Assembly: GCF_002441855.2 (NCBI RefSeq)
Contig: NZ_CP029487.1
Coordinates: 3,584,349-3,648,348, forward strand
Length of the DNA: 64,000 nt
Source: Eubacterium maltosivorans
Lineage (GTDB): Bacteria; Bacillota; Clostridia; Eubacteriales; Eubacteriaceae
Direction: 5' to 3'
The notes beneath the pieces were generated by a model. That model made no database searches, was not told the DNA's origin, and was given only the letters and a program-made list of their open reading frames with translations. Below are positions 44,381-53,483 of this stretch, one piece after another. The position numbers were made by a program, and so were the translations under genes. Each line of letters begins with the position of its first letter. Position 1 is the first letter of the stretch.

Positions 44381-45295
44381 TTAATCACAGGCTTTTTCGG
44401 TGATCTCCTCCTCAGGCGCCTTTTTGCGCAGGAAGGAGAGCTTGGTTTCTGAGACAATGATGGCAATGAAAATCAGGACAAAGCCAATGATCAGCTTGGG
44501 TGTCAGGGCTTCGCCGTAAAAGATGACGGAGAACAGGACGCCGAAAACGGATTCCAGGCTCAGAATAATGGCCGCGGCAGAGGGGTGGGTGTATTTCTGC
44601 CCAACGTTCTGGAGCAGCAGCGCCACAGCGGTGGCAAAGACAGCCAAAAACAGCAGGCCAAGGACGCTGTCAAGGGTCCATACCGCAGGCAGAGATTCGG
44701 TGGTAAAGCCGACGATCCAGGCAAAGATGGCCGCGTAGCCAAACTGAAGAATGGTGATGAGGATGGGGTCACGGTCACGGCCCAGCTTGGCGACAGCCAC
44801 CATATGCGCCGCAAAGCAAAGCCCGCCCAGCAGGGTAAAGGCGTCGCCAAAGCCAATGGTAAGGCCTTCGGTCAGTGAGACCAGGCCAATGCCCACAATG
44901 CAGATGACAGCGGCCAGGTAGTTGTAAATATCCGGCTTGGATTTATCCACTGCCCAGAATAAAAAGGGCACGATAATACAGTAAATGGCGGTTAAAAAGG
45001 CGTTTTTCCCCGGAGTGGTATCGGTGATACCGATGGTCTGGAGGCTGTAGGCGGCAAAGAGGCAGAAGCCGATCACCGCGCCGCTTATAAAATAGCCTTT
45101 GTCCAGAAGCTTAAGCTTTTTGCGGAAAATAACCGCCAGCAGAATACAGCCGATGGTAAACCGGAAGCCCAGCAGCATGTGAGGTGTAAAAATATCCACA
45201 GTATTTTTAACCACAAAGAAGGAGCTCCCCCAGATGATGGCAGCGCCGAACAGTGCGCATTTTGCCAGAAGTTTCATTTTTTTTGAGTGTTCCAT
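44381..45295 (-). CDS. DMT-superfamily (EamA) transporter
   Basis: 304 aa, about ten transmembrane helices in two EamA halves (AAIIWGSSFFVVKNTV; later GLLFLAVFATAVALLLQNVGQKYT and LESVFGVLFSVIFYGEALT). Likely exports amino acids or metabolites; substrate unknown. RBS AAGGGAA. A T-rich leader separates it from divergent dnaX. Confidence 0.82.
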   Translation of the reverse strand: MEHSKKMKLLAKCALFGAAIIWGSSFFVVKNTVDIFTPHMLLGFRFTIGCILLAVIFRKKLKLLDKGYFISGAVIGFCLFAAYSLQTIGITDTTPGKNAFLTAIYCIIVPFLFWAVDKSKPDIYNYLAAVICIVGIGLVSLTEGLTIGFGDAFTLLGGLCFAAHMVAVAKLGRDRDPILITILQFGYAAIFAWIVGFTTESLPAVWTLDSVLGLLFLAVFATAVALLLQNVGQKYTHPSAAAIILSLESVFGVLFSVIFYGEALTPKLIIGFVLIFIAIIVSETKLSFLRKKAPEEEITEKACD

Positions 45296-45432
45296 AGCAT
45301 TTCCCTTCGCGTATATTTATACAGATAATCTTTAATATTATACATGATAATTTCGGACAAGTAAAGGGAGGGCCTATACAAAAAACACGCGTTATATTAT
45401 AATAAGGTTAAGAAAAAACAGAGGAGAAGATC

Positions 45433-47130
45433 ATGGCATATTTAGCGTTATACAGACGGTACCGCCCGCAGGATTTCGACAGTGTTGTGGGACAGGAATA
45501 CGTTACGCGCATTTTAAAAAATCAAATATTATCGGGCCGTGTGGGGCATGCCTATTTGTTCTCTGGAATCCGGGGAACGGGTAAGACATCCATCGCCAAG
45601 ATATTTGCCCGGGCCATCAACTGTGAGCACAACGAGGACGGCAATCCCTGCAATGCCTGCGACACCTGCCTGAATATTGAGAAACCGGGCGTAATGGACA
45701 TTATCGAAATTGACGGTGCGTCCAACCGCGGGGTTGATGAAATACGGGAAATTCGTGAAAAAGTGAAATATCCACCCACAATGGGTAAGTATAAGGTATA
45801 CATCATCGATGAAGTGCACATGCTCACAAAGGAAGCCTTTAACGCGCTGTTAAAAACCCTTGAGGAGCCGCCGGAGCACATTGTCTTTATTTTGGCCACC
45901 ACGGAGCCGGGAAAGCTCCCGATGACGATTTTGTCCAGGTGCCAGCGCTTTGACATCAAGCCGATTTCAAAGGAGCTGATCGCCGGGCAGATTGCGCACA
46001 TTCTGGAGGATATCGGCGTGTCCATGGACCGGGAGGCCATTGATTTTATCGCCTACCGGGGGGACAGCTCCATGCGCGACGCGCTGAGCCTACTGGATCA
46101 GGTCATTGATATTCGTGAGGCGGATAAAACCATCACCTATGAGGATGTTCTGGCCTTTATGGGCATGGTGGATGAAGATCAGATCGCCGGGCTGGTGCAG
46201 GCGATGCTGGCCGGCGACAAGGGCGGCGTACTGCTGAAATTTAAGGCGATGCGCGACGCCGGGCGCGACAGTGGGCTGGTGTTTGGACAGCTGATCGACT
46301 ATCTGCGCAAGGTACTCATCGTTAAAACCACCGGCGCTGCCAGCCAGGAAATACTGGGCGTTACCGAGAGCGCCTGCCAGTCTCTGGCGGCCATGGGGCA
46401 GGATGTGCCCGATGCGCGCTTTTACAGCATGATTGATTTCCTGATTGAAGAAAAGAACAAGCTGCGCTACAGCGGGCTGGCCGCTGTCATTGTGGAGATG
46501 GCGCTTCTGAAGCTCTGCGACCCGGACAGCCTGGTCAAAACAGTGGTGCAGGAGCAGCCGGAAAGACCGGCCGGGCGGCCAGCGGGCCAGGGAATGCCGG
46601 CCAGACAGGCGCAGGCAGCGCCAAAACGTCCGGATAACGCGGTGAAAAACCGTGCGCAGGAAATACAGGCAGCGGCCCGGAAACCGGCAGATGCCTCCGC
46701 CGCGCAGGTGTCGGCGGCGCCGTCAGGCTCAGCTGCGGACATGGCGGCAGCACCGGCGCCTCCAGCTGAGGTGGGAGCCGCTGAGGGGGGCGTCAACACC
46801 GATAACCTGTACACAGGACTGGTACGGAGCTGTCAGAAGCAGAAGCAAATGCTGGTCAGGCCGCTGATGAGCTGCAAGCTGGCCCACAAAGGGGACAAAA
46901 AGCTGGCGCTCCGGTTTACAGCGGACAAGGAAGGCCAGGCGGCAATGGGCATGCTAAAGCTGCCGGCCATGTTTGAGTTTGTGAAGAAAACCTTGTGCGA
47001 GCTGGGAGGAGACCAGTACGTGCTGGATCTTGAGCTTGTGGAGAAAAACTATGATGAAATGTCGATCCTTGAAAAGACAAAAACCATTATCAACGACGAC
47101 CGTGTGGAGGTCGTGGAGGTAAAAGGATAG
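45433..47130 (+). CDS. dnaX: DNA polymerase III subunit gamma/tau
   Basis: Clamp-loader ATPase. 565 aa: YRRYRPQDFDSVVGQE, Walker A GIRGTGKTS, Zn Cys in CEHNEDGNPCNACDTC, DEVHMLTKEAFNALLKTLEEPP, sensor SRCQRFDIK. Residues ~375-455 are an Ala/Pro-rich linker to a tau-like C-terminal domain. No A-rich slippery site of the E. coli frameshift type was noticed. Begins a dnaX-ybaB-recR cluster common in Firmicutes. Confidence 0.94.
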   Translation: MAYLALYRRYRPQDFDSVVGQEYVTRILKNQILSGRVGHAYLFSGIRGTGKTSIAKIFARAINCEHNEDGNPCNACDTCLNIEKPGVMDIIEIDGASNRGVDEIREIREKVKYPPTMGKYKVYIIDEVHMLTKEAFNALLKTLEEPPEHIVFILATTEPGKLPMTILSRCQRFDIKPISKELIAGQIAHILEDIGVSMDREAIDFIAYRGDSSMRDALSLLDQVIDIREADKTITYEDVLAFMGMVDEDQIAGLVQAMLAGDKGGVLLKFKAMRDAGRDSGLVFGQLIDYLRKVLIVKTTGAASQEILGVTESACQSLAAMGQDVPDARFYSMIDFLIEEKNKLRYSGLAAVIVEMALLKLCDPDSLVKTVVQEQPERPAGRPAGQGMPARQAQAAPKRPDNAVKNRAQEIQAAARKPADASAAQVSAAPSGSAADMAAAPAPPAEVGAAEGGVNTDNLYTGLVRSCQKQKQMLVRPLMSCKLAHKGDKKLALRFTADKEGQAAMGMLKLPAMFEFVKKTLCELGGDQYVLDLELVEKNYDEMSILEKTKTIINDDRVEVVEVKG

Positions 47131-47256
47131 GCGCGATTCAGAAATTATGTAAAATATCTTTCTGCTTTTATTAAATGTAAAAATTTATATGGAAATATTA
47201 AAATTTAATGATATAATATTTTGGTCTAAAACGATAAAAATTTTTAGGAGGTAAAA

Positions 47257-47607
47257 ATGGGTCGTGGTAGAAGAATGCCCGGGGGAATGCCAGGAGGCAT
47301 GCCGGGAAACAAGAATAATATGATGAAACAAATCCAGAAAATGCAGGACGAAATGTTAAAAGCCCAGGCAGAGCTGGAGGAGAAAGAAGTGGAAGCCACC
47401 GCTGGCGGCGGCGCGGTTAAAGTGACTGTCTCAGGAAAGAAGATGATTACATCTGTAAAAATAGATCCTGATGTTATAGATGAAGACGATGTTGAAATGC
47501 TGGAAGACCTGATCATGGCAGCCTGCAACGAAGCGCTGTCAAAGGTAGAAGAGATGACCGAAAGCCAGATGGGCAAACTTACCGGCGGCATTCCAGGGTT
47601 GTTTTAA
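47257..47607 (+). CDS. YbaB/EbfC nucleoid-associated protein
   Basis: 116 aa with an N-terminal GGMPGGMPG repeat, [25 protein letters not shown] helix and [20 protein letters not shown] core. RBS TAGGAGG. Binds DNA as a dimer in the family. Between dnaX and recR, the conserved position. Confidence 0.92.
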   Translation: MGRGRRMPGGMPGGMPGNKNNMMKQIQKMQDEMLKAQAELEEKEVEATAGGGAVKVTVSGKKMITSVKIDPDVIDEDDVEMLEDLIMAACNEALSKVEEMTESQMGKLTGGIPGLF

Positions 47608-47635
47608 GCTTAAGCAGCAGAATATGAGGTGAACT

Positions 47636-48235
47636 ATGGGTTTTTATCCAAAGGCCATTGAGAGATTAGTTACTGAGCTTGGAAAGCTTCCGGGTATTGG
47701 AGAAAAAACCGCTCAAAGGCTGGCCTTTCATCTGATCGATGCTCCGGCAGAAGAGATTGAAGGTCTGTCAAACGCCTTGTTAAACGTAAAAGATAAAATT
47801 AAGCTGTGTCCGGAGTGCTTCAGCATCACCGACGGCGACCGCTGCGACGTGTGCGCAGACCCCAACCGGAACCGCAAGGTGATCTGCGTGGTGCAGAGCA
47901 CAAAGGATATTTTCGCCATTGAAAAGACCAGAGAGTACAACGGCCTTTACCATGTGCTGCACGGCGTTATTTCGCCCCTTGAGGGCATTGGGCCACAGGA
48001 CATCAAGGCAAAGGAGCTGCTTCTGCGCATTGGCGAAAATGATATTGAGGAAGTCATCATGGCCACAAACCCCACCCCTGAGGGCGAGGCGACAGCCATG
48101 TATCTGGGCAACCTCATCAGTCCTCTGGGCGTTAAGGTTACCCGCCTGGCCAAGGGCATTCCCATCGGTGCCGATGTGGAATATATTGACGAAATCACAC
48201 TGATAAAAGCATTTGAAGGTAGAAATACGATTTAG
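47636..48235 (+). CDS. recR: Recombination protein RecR
   Basis: 199 aa: helix-hairpin-helix LGKLPGIGEKTAQRLAFHL, zinc finger CPECFSITDGDRCDVC and a Toprim core (VVQSTKDIFAIEKT...YHVLHG). Acts with RecF/RecO at gaps. Confidence 0.95.
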   Translation: MGFYPKAIERLVTELGKLPGIGEKTAQRLAFHLIDAPAEEIEGLSNALLNVKDKIKLCPECFSITDGDRCDVCADPNRNRKVICVVQSTKDIFAIEKTREYNGLYHVLHGVISPLEGIGPQDIKAKELLLRIGENDIEEVIMATNPTPEGEATAMYLGNLISPLGVKVTRLAKGIPIGADVEYIDEITLIKAFEGRNTI

Positions 48236-48266
48236 AGAATCTTTATAGAAAGTGGAGGATATTTTC

Positions 48267-50000
48267 ATGTTAAAAGAAGGAATTATTGCGTCCCCTGGTA
48301 TTGCCATTGCAAAGGCATTTGTATATGACAAGGTTGAAGTGGAAGTCACCGAGAAAAAGGTTGACGATCCAGCGGCCGAGGTTGCCCGCCTTCAGGCTGC
48401 CCTTGAAAAAAGTAAGGAGCAGATTTTAAAGATTAAAGAAAAAGCGGCCCGGGACCTGGGCGAGGAAGAAGCAGAAATCTTTGAAGCCCACGCCATGGTT
48501 CTGGATGACCCTGAATTTGTGGACAGCATCACAGCTGAGATCAACACAAATGGCGTCAATGCTGAGTTTGCGGTTAAAACCGTTACCGACCGCTTTTTTG
48601 AAATGTTTGACATGATGGACGATCCTTATTTCAGCGCCCGCGCCGCGGATATCCGTGATGTGGGAACCCGCGTGCTTAACAATGTCATGGGGGTTGAAAA
48701 TGTGGATATCTCCTGTCTGGATGAAGACACCATTATCGTAGCCGACGACCTGGCCCCCTCCGATACCGCTCAGATGGATAAGGCGCGGGTCAAGGGCTTT
48801 GCCACCAATATCGGCAGCCGTACCTCCCACACGGCCATCATGGCGAGAAGCCTGGAAATTCCGGCTGTTCTGGGCCTTGGCGATATTACCGCCGCAGTTA
48901 AAAACGGCGACATGGTTGTGGTTGACGGCTTAAAGGGACAGGCTGTGATTAACCCGACCGATGACGAGCTGGCCGCTTATAAAAAACAGCAGGAAGACTA
49001 CCAGGCGTACATCAGGGAGCTGGCAGAGCTCAGGGAGCTGGAAGCTGTCACCACCGACGGACACAAGGTAGAGTTGGTCGGCAATATCGGCTCTCCGAAC
49101 GATACCGACGGCGTGCACAAAAACGGCGGCCGCGGTGTTGGCCTGTACCGTACCGAGTTCTTATACATGAACAGCGACACCATGCCGGATGAAGAAAAAC
49201 AGTACGAGGCTTACAAGGCTGTGATCGAATCCTTTAACGGCGACCCGGTCATCATCCGTACACTGGATATCGGCGGAGACAAAAAGCTGCCGTACCTGCC
49301 TCTGGAAGAAGAAATGAATCCGTTTTTGGGCTTCCGCGCCATCCGTCTGTGCTTCCGCGAAGTGGACATGTTTAAGACGCAGCTGAGAGCAATCCTGAGA
49401 GCCTCTGCTTTCGGGAACGCGCTGATCATGTTCCCGATGATCTCCGGCGTATCGGAAGTGCGTCAGGCTAAGGGAATTCTGGCGGAATGTATGAAAGAGC
49501 TGGACGAAAAGGGACAGGCCTATGACAAAAATATTCGTGTGGGTGTGATGATCGAAATCCCATCGGCTGCAGTGACCTCCGACATTATTGCAAAGGAAGT
49601 GGATTTTTTCAGCATCGGTACCAATGACCTTTGCCAGTATACCCTGGCGGTAGACCGCATGAACCAGGAGGTTTCTTACCTGTACAATCCGCTGCATCCG
49701 GCGATTCTGCGTCTGGTCAAGACAGTAATCGACGCTTCCCATGCGCGTGAAGGCCTGTTTACCGGTATGTGCGGCGAAATGGCCGGCGACCCGATGGCAA
49801 CCCTGATCCTTCTGGGACTGGGAATGGATGAGTTCTCCATGAGCGCTTCCTCCATTCCGCAGGTTAAAAAGATTATCCGCAGTGTCAGCTATGAAGACGC
49901 AAGGGCCATTGCAGAAAAAGCCCTGAACCTGGAAACTGGCGAAGAAGTCAAAGAAATGGTTCAGGCAAAGATCGCAGAATTAGGAATTAAAATCGTTTAG
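48267..50000 (+). CDS. ptsI: PTS enzyme I (PEP-protein phosphotransferase)
   Basis: 577 aa. Active His in GSRTSHTAIMARSLEIPAVLG (about H188), PEP-binding GVGLYRTEFLYM and the C-terminal MCGEMAGDP. ATG 48267 has GGAGG 9 bases upstream. Phosphorylates HPr, encoded next; no EII components are in the window. Confidence 0.95.
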   Translation: MLKEGIIASPGIAIAKAFVYDKVEVEVTEKKVDDPAAEVARLQAALEKSKEQILKIKEKAARDLGEEEAEIFEAHAMVLDDPEFVDSITAEINTNGVNAEFAVKTVTDRFFEMFDMMDDPYFSARAADIRDVGTRVLNNVMGVENVDISCLDEDTIIVADDLAPSDTAQMDKARVKGFATNIGSRTSHTAIMARSLEIPAVLGLGDITAAVKNGDMVVVDGLKGQAVINPTDDELAAYKKQQEDYQAYIRELAELRELEAVTTDGHKVELVGNIGSPNDTDGVHKNGGRGVGLYRTEFLYMNSDTMPDEEKQYEAYKAVIESFNGDPVIIRTLDIGGDKKLPYLPLEEEMNPFLGFRAIRLCFREVDMFKTQLRAILRASAFGNALIMFPMISGVSEVRQAKGILAECMKELDEKGQAYDKNIRVGVMIEIPSAAVTSDIIAKEVDFFSIGTNDLCQYTLAVDRMNQEVSYLYNPLHPAILRLVKTVIDASHAREGLFTGMCGEMAGDPMATLILLGLGMDEFSMSASSIPQVKKIIRSVSYEDARAIAEKALNLETGEEVKEMVQAKIAELGIKIV

Positions 50001-50019
50001 TAAGGTGGTGAATTTAAAA

Positions 50020-50286
50020 ATGGTCAATAAGGTCGTAACCATTACCAACGCCACCGGCCTGCATGCAAGACCGGCATCCATGTTTGTACAGACCGCTGGA
50101 AAGTACAGATCAAAAATTGAAGTGGTCAAGGGCGATGCGCGCTTAAATGCCAAGAGCATTATGGGGATTATGTCCGGCGGCATCGCACAGGGGACCACGG
50201 TCACCATCGAAGCCGACGGCGAGGACGAACAGGAAGCTCTGGAAGCGCTGGTTGCGCTGGTGCAAAGTAATTTTGGTGAAAAGTAA
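50020..50286 (+). CDS. ptsH: Phosphocarrier protein HPr
   Basis: 88 aa with the phosphorylated His in NATGLHARPAS (H15) and the regulatory Ser in NAKSIMGIMS (S46), as in Gram-positive HPr. ATG 50020 follows AAGGTGGTG. Gene order ptsI-ptsH is the reverse of the common ptsHI. Confidence 0.94.
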   Translation: MVNKVVTITNATGLHARPASMFVQTAGKYRSKIEVVKGDARLNAKSIMGIMSGGIAQGTTVTIEADGEDEQEALEALVALVQSNFGEK

Positions 50287-50328
50287 CTAAAAAAAGTAAA
50301 GAAATTTTCAATAATACCTCAAAGGGCT

Positions 50329-50353
50329 GTTCAATTTAAGCTTTTTGGGGTAT
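50329..50353 (+). promoter_or_regulatory. Sigma-B-like promoter of ytxH-DUF948
   Basis: GTTCAA, 13-base spacer, GGGTAT, 48 bases before ytxH; the sigma-B consensus is GTTTAA/GGGTAT. The GGGTAT also forms the right arm of a hairpin AATACCTCAAA / TTTGGGGTATT (50313-50355) behind ptsH that lacks a T-run, so part of the match may reflect that stem. Confidence 0.5.
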
Positions 50354-50400
50354 TATTATATTACTATCAAAAACGATTTAAAACCAGGAGGACAAAGAAT

Positions 50401-50886
50401 ATGAGTTGTAACAAAGGTTATTTTGTAGGCGGATTGTTCGTTGGAACAATCATTGGTGGTGCTTTAGGTATTCTGCTTGCCCCAAGCTCCGGCGAAGAAA
50501 CACGCCGTAAGATTAAAGACGGCGCGCAGGACACTTTCGGTGACGCGTATGATCAGGCTGTGGAATACGGTGAAAATCTCAAGGAACAGCTGCAGGACAT
50601 GACCGATTCTGTAACCGATAAGGTAAACCAATACAAAAACCAGATTGAAAATAAAATTCAGGAAATCCAGGATGAAGTGAACCAGGACATCGAAGAATTA
50701 AACGAAGAACTGGAAGCACTTCAGAAGGAAGACGGCGAAGCCGTTGCCGACGCGGCCAAAGACACCGTCGATGCCGCCAAGGATGCAGCGGACGACGCTA
50801 AGGACGTAGCGGCCGACGCGGCTGACAAGGCTTCTGACACCATCGACAGTGTTAAAAACGCCGCCAAAGACGTTGTAAAGAACTAG
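50401..50886 (+). CDS. ytxH: YtxH-domain protein with LEA-like tail
   Basis: 161 aa. N-terminal glycine-rich hydrophobic segment (GGLFVGTIIGGALGILLAPS) and SGEETRRKIKDGA define YtxH. A coiled coil follows (~60-105), then Ala/Asp/Lys repeats such as DAAKDAADDAKD to the end, like group 3 LEA 11-mers. In Bacillus, YtxH is a sigma-B/sigma-H general stress protein; here a sigma-B-like promoter precedes it. Confidence 0.88.
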   Translation: MSCNKGYFVGGLFVGTIIGGALGILLAPSSGEETRRKIKDGAQDTFGDAYDQAVEYGENLKEQLQDMTDSVTDKVNQYKNQIENKIQEIQDEVNQDIEELNEELEALQKEDGEAVADAAKDTVDAAKDAADDAKDVAADAADKASDTIDSVKNAAKDVVKN

Positions 50887-50902
50887 GACTGGTATCCGTT
50901 AA

Positions 50903-51286
50903 ATGATGACTGTAAGTTTTAGTATCTGGGAGTTGGCGGTCCTGATTATTGCCATTGCCTTTGTATTTGGGACGGTTTATCTGATTAAGGTTTTTAAAAA
51001 CCTGGGTTCGACCCTGGAAACCACAGCCAAGCTGATGGATGAAAACCGCGCGCAGATCCACAACATCATGGACAATGTGGACAGCATTACGCAGAATGCC
51101 GACGATATGACAAACAAGGCAAACGATATGCTGGGCGGCGTAGAGGATTCCGTCAACCATCTTAAATCCGATGTGGTAGACCCGTTGGTCGGCGCTTTTG
51201 CCAAAATCGCCAAGGTGATGCAGGTCATCAGCAAGGGTGAGGCACGCGTGGCGAATAAGAAGGAAAAAAAGATTAAAAAAGTTTGA
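50903..51286 (+). CDS. DUF948 protein (YtxG-like)
   Basis: 127 aa: one N-terminal membrane helix (LAVLIIAIAFVFGTVYLI) and a helical, coiled-coil rest. DUF948 proteins (YtxG) accompany YtxH in Bacillus. Starts 17 bases after ytxH and ends at a terminator; the RBS is weak. Confidence 0.85.
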   Translation: MMTVSFSIWELAVLIIAIAFVFGTVYLIKVFKNLGSTLETTAKLMDENRAQIHNIMDNVDSITQNADDMTNKANDMLGGVEDSVNHLKSDVVDPLVGAFAKIAKVMQVISKGEARVANKKEKKIKKV

Positions 51287-51300
51287 TGTAATAAAAAGAG

Positions 51301-51343
51301 AACCCCGGGATGTACCAAAATGTTACATCCCGGGGTTTTTTTA
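51301..51343. terminator. Bidirectional terminator, GGGACGTAAC family copy 4
   Basis: AACCCCGGGATGTA / TACATCCCGGGGTT with T7 on the right. Separates DUF948 from the convergent response regulator; it overlaps that gene's last codon. Confidence 0.9.
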
Positions 51344-52072
51344 GCCTTTGAGCCGGTTGAGCTTTTTAAATTGATAACTTCGGTAATAATCCTGAATTTC
51401 ATTGTAAATGGAGCGGGCGATGGACACGCGTTCGCCATTACTCATGATAAACTCCTTATTTTCCATAAAGTTGACCTCATCCAGGTTGACCATGCAGTTG
51501 CGGTAACAGCAGATAAAATTGGAGTAGGGCAGGAGCAGCTTGGAAAAATCTTTAAAGGCCATATAAGTCTTGACAGTTCCCGCTTTGGTATAAATATAAA
51601 TATAATGGTTGGAGTAGTCGGTATAAATGATGTTGCGGATTAAGATTTTAATGTTGGTGCGGCTCTGCCTGACTTCGATATAATGAGCTTTTTCAACCGC
51701 CAGAGAATTGCAGCGCTGCATGGTTTCTTCAAAGGTGCCGTAGTCGTAAGGCTTGACAAGATAGTCAGACGCGTGCACTTTATAACCCGCCAGCGCATGG
51801 GTGTGCTCAGTGCTTATGGTTGAAAAAATCAGAATGCAGTTCTTATCGGTTTCCCGTATTTTTTGTGCCAGCTCAATGCCGTTCATATCGTCTATATAAA
51901 TATCCACAAAAATAAGATCGTAAACTTGTGGGATAAAGCACGCCAGAAAGTCACTGGCTTTTTCAAAACTTTTAATATTTGCGAATGTTTCGTTTTTGTC
52001 GCAATACTGCTTCAGATAATCGCAGAGAAGCAGGCTGTCCTCTTTTAAATCGTCGATAATTGCAATGTTCAA
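51341..52072 (-). CDS. LytTR response regulator (AgrA-like)
   Basis: 243 aa. Receiver domain with phospho-Asp in LIFVDIYIDDM (D57) and NIAIIDDLKED; C-terminal LytTR DNA-binding domain (IEVRQSRTNIKILIRNIIYTD, CCYRNCMVNLDEVNFME). Pairs with the sensor kinase encoded 40 bases upstream. Probably binds the direct repeats above the operon promoter. Confidence 0.9.
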   Translation of the reverse strand: MNIAIIDDLKEDSLLLCDYLKQYCDKNETFANIKSFEKASDFLACFIPQVYDLIFVDIYIDDMNGIELAQKIRETDKNCILIFSTISTEHTHALAGYKVHASDYLVKPYDYGTFEETMQRCNSLAVEKAHYIEVRQSRTNIKILIRNIIYTDYSNHYIYIYTKAGTVKTYMAFKDFSKLLLPYSNFICCYRNCMVNLDEVNFMENKEFIMSNGERVSIARSIYNEIQDYYRSYQFKKLNRLKG

Positions 52073-52112
52073 ATTGTTGTCTCCTCCTGTTGTGTTAAGA
52101 TGCTATGCCATA

Positions 52113-53474
52113 TCACAGGCTGTCTCCTGAGGTCTGCTGGCTGTTTTCCAGTTCCAGCAGGATCAGAACCTTATAGGTGTTCTTTTCAATTTCTCTGCTG
52201 AGCGTGCCGTTATATTTTTTTACGATGCTGTCAATGGATAAAAGCCCGATTCCGCCCTCCTGGGCAGCATTTGTGCTACGCTTGGATGAAAGGAAGTTTC
52301 CATTTTTATCGTATTGGATTTCGTGGTCAAAGCTGTTTTCAACCATTATGCAAAAATCTCTTTTGCTTGTAAAGCTGGCGGTGACATGGATAAAACGCGC
52401 GCCGTCCTGCTGGCGCTCACAGGCTTCGACCGCGTTTTCAATCAGGTTGCCGAGCACAACACATAGATCATTTTCGGAATCGGAGAGAGTATCTGGAATC
52501 AGCAGGGTACTGGAAACCTCGGCGCCGCACAGTCTTGCGCGTTCAAAAAAATGGCAGGCGATGGCGTTGATGGCGCAGTTGTCACAGAGAATAACATTTT
52601 CATCAGGCGCAGCCTCACGCGTAATCTTTCTCAGGTATCCCAGTGCGCCGTCGGTATCGTTTTTTTCCAGATAGCCCTCCAGCCCCATCAGATGGTGGCG
52701 CATATCGTGGCGGAGCTTGGAGGTGGCTTCGATATCCCTCTTAATGCGCTGGTACTGGTCCTTTTCCTTTTCCACAAGGAGGGATGCCAGCTCAAGCTGT
52801 GCGTGATCTCTGGTCAGCTGAATGATCTCAAGGGCCATCCGGATCACCAGGATATTGACCGCGAAGATACCGATGACCCAGGCGACGGAAACCAGAATGC
52901 TAAGCTGTGTGAGCTCTTCCGGAAAGGCCTGTCTTTGGAAAACCTTCATGGTGGTGACGAGATAGAAAGCAAAGGGGACGCCCCAGAGGTAGTTCCAGAA
53001 TACAGCAGGCATACCGGAGGCGGCATCCATGAGCCGCTTGACAAAGCGATGCACAAAGAAAACCATGAGCGGCAGAGTCACTGCCAGCACAAACGCGTAG
53101 CATAAAAGAAAACGGCTGCTGGCCTCAATGTATGTGAAAGGCGCGGGCAAGGCGCCTGCGAGAATATTGCTGAAAAAAGAAACAATATGTACATAGCTCT
53201 CAAGTACGAAAAAGGCAAAAGCCGTTTCATAAACAGAGGAATGAAAAATCAGATGGTAGTAGATGAAGATCAGCGCGATCAGCAGCGGTTCTGAAAACAG
53301 TACTGTGGCGTGGAGGATGGTAACGATCTTGTCCAGAATAATGCTGATGGCCACTGCCGCCACCGTCAGCAGAATTTCTCTTTTGTCGGACAGCCGCAGC
53401 TTTTTGTTAAACACGTTAAAGCCCAGGCCTGCCATGACGGCAAAGGGAAGGGCGATATTATAAAATAAGTACAT
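52113..53474 (-). CDS. Sensor histidine kinase, GHKL/AgrC-like
   Basis: 453 aa: about six to seven N-terminal membrane helices (residues ~1-220), phospho-His in KLRHDMRHH (about residue 253), N-box GNLIENAVEAC and an ATP-lid GIGLLSIDSIVKKYNG. This is the AgrC/ComD layout sensing peptides, but no agrB/agrD genes are present nearby. Gap of 9 bases to the recombinase-like gene. Confidence 0.88.
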   Translation of the reverse strand: MYLFYNIALPFAVMAGLGFNVFNKKLRLSDKREILLTVAAVAISIILDKIVTILHATVLFSEPLLIALIFIYYHLIFHSSVYETAFAFFVLESYVHIVSFFSNILAGALPAPFTYIEASSRFLLCYAFVLAVTLPLMVFFVHRFVKRLMDAASGMPAVFWNYLWGVPFAFYLVTTMKVFQRQAFPEELTQLSILVSVAWVIGIFAVNILVIRMALEIIQLTRDHAQLELASLLVEKEKDQYQRIKRDIEATSKLRHDMRHHLMGLEGYLEKNDTDGALGYLRKITREAAPDENVILCDNCAINAIACHFFERARLCGAEVSSTLLIPDTLSDSENDLCVVLGNLIENAVEACERQQDGARFIHVTASFTSKRDFCIMVENSFDHEIQYDKNGNFLSSKRSTNAAQEGGIGLLSIDSIVKKYNGTLSREIEKNTYKVLILLELENSQQTSGDSL

Positions 53475-53483
53475 AAATACCTC

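Noticed and set aside
45433-47130. Programmed frameshift in dnaX
   Set aside because: No A-rich slippery heptamer with following stem was seen, and the full frame is intact.
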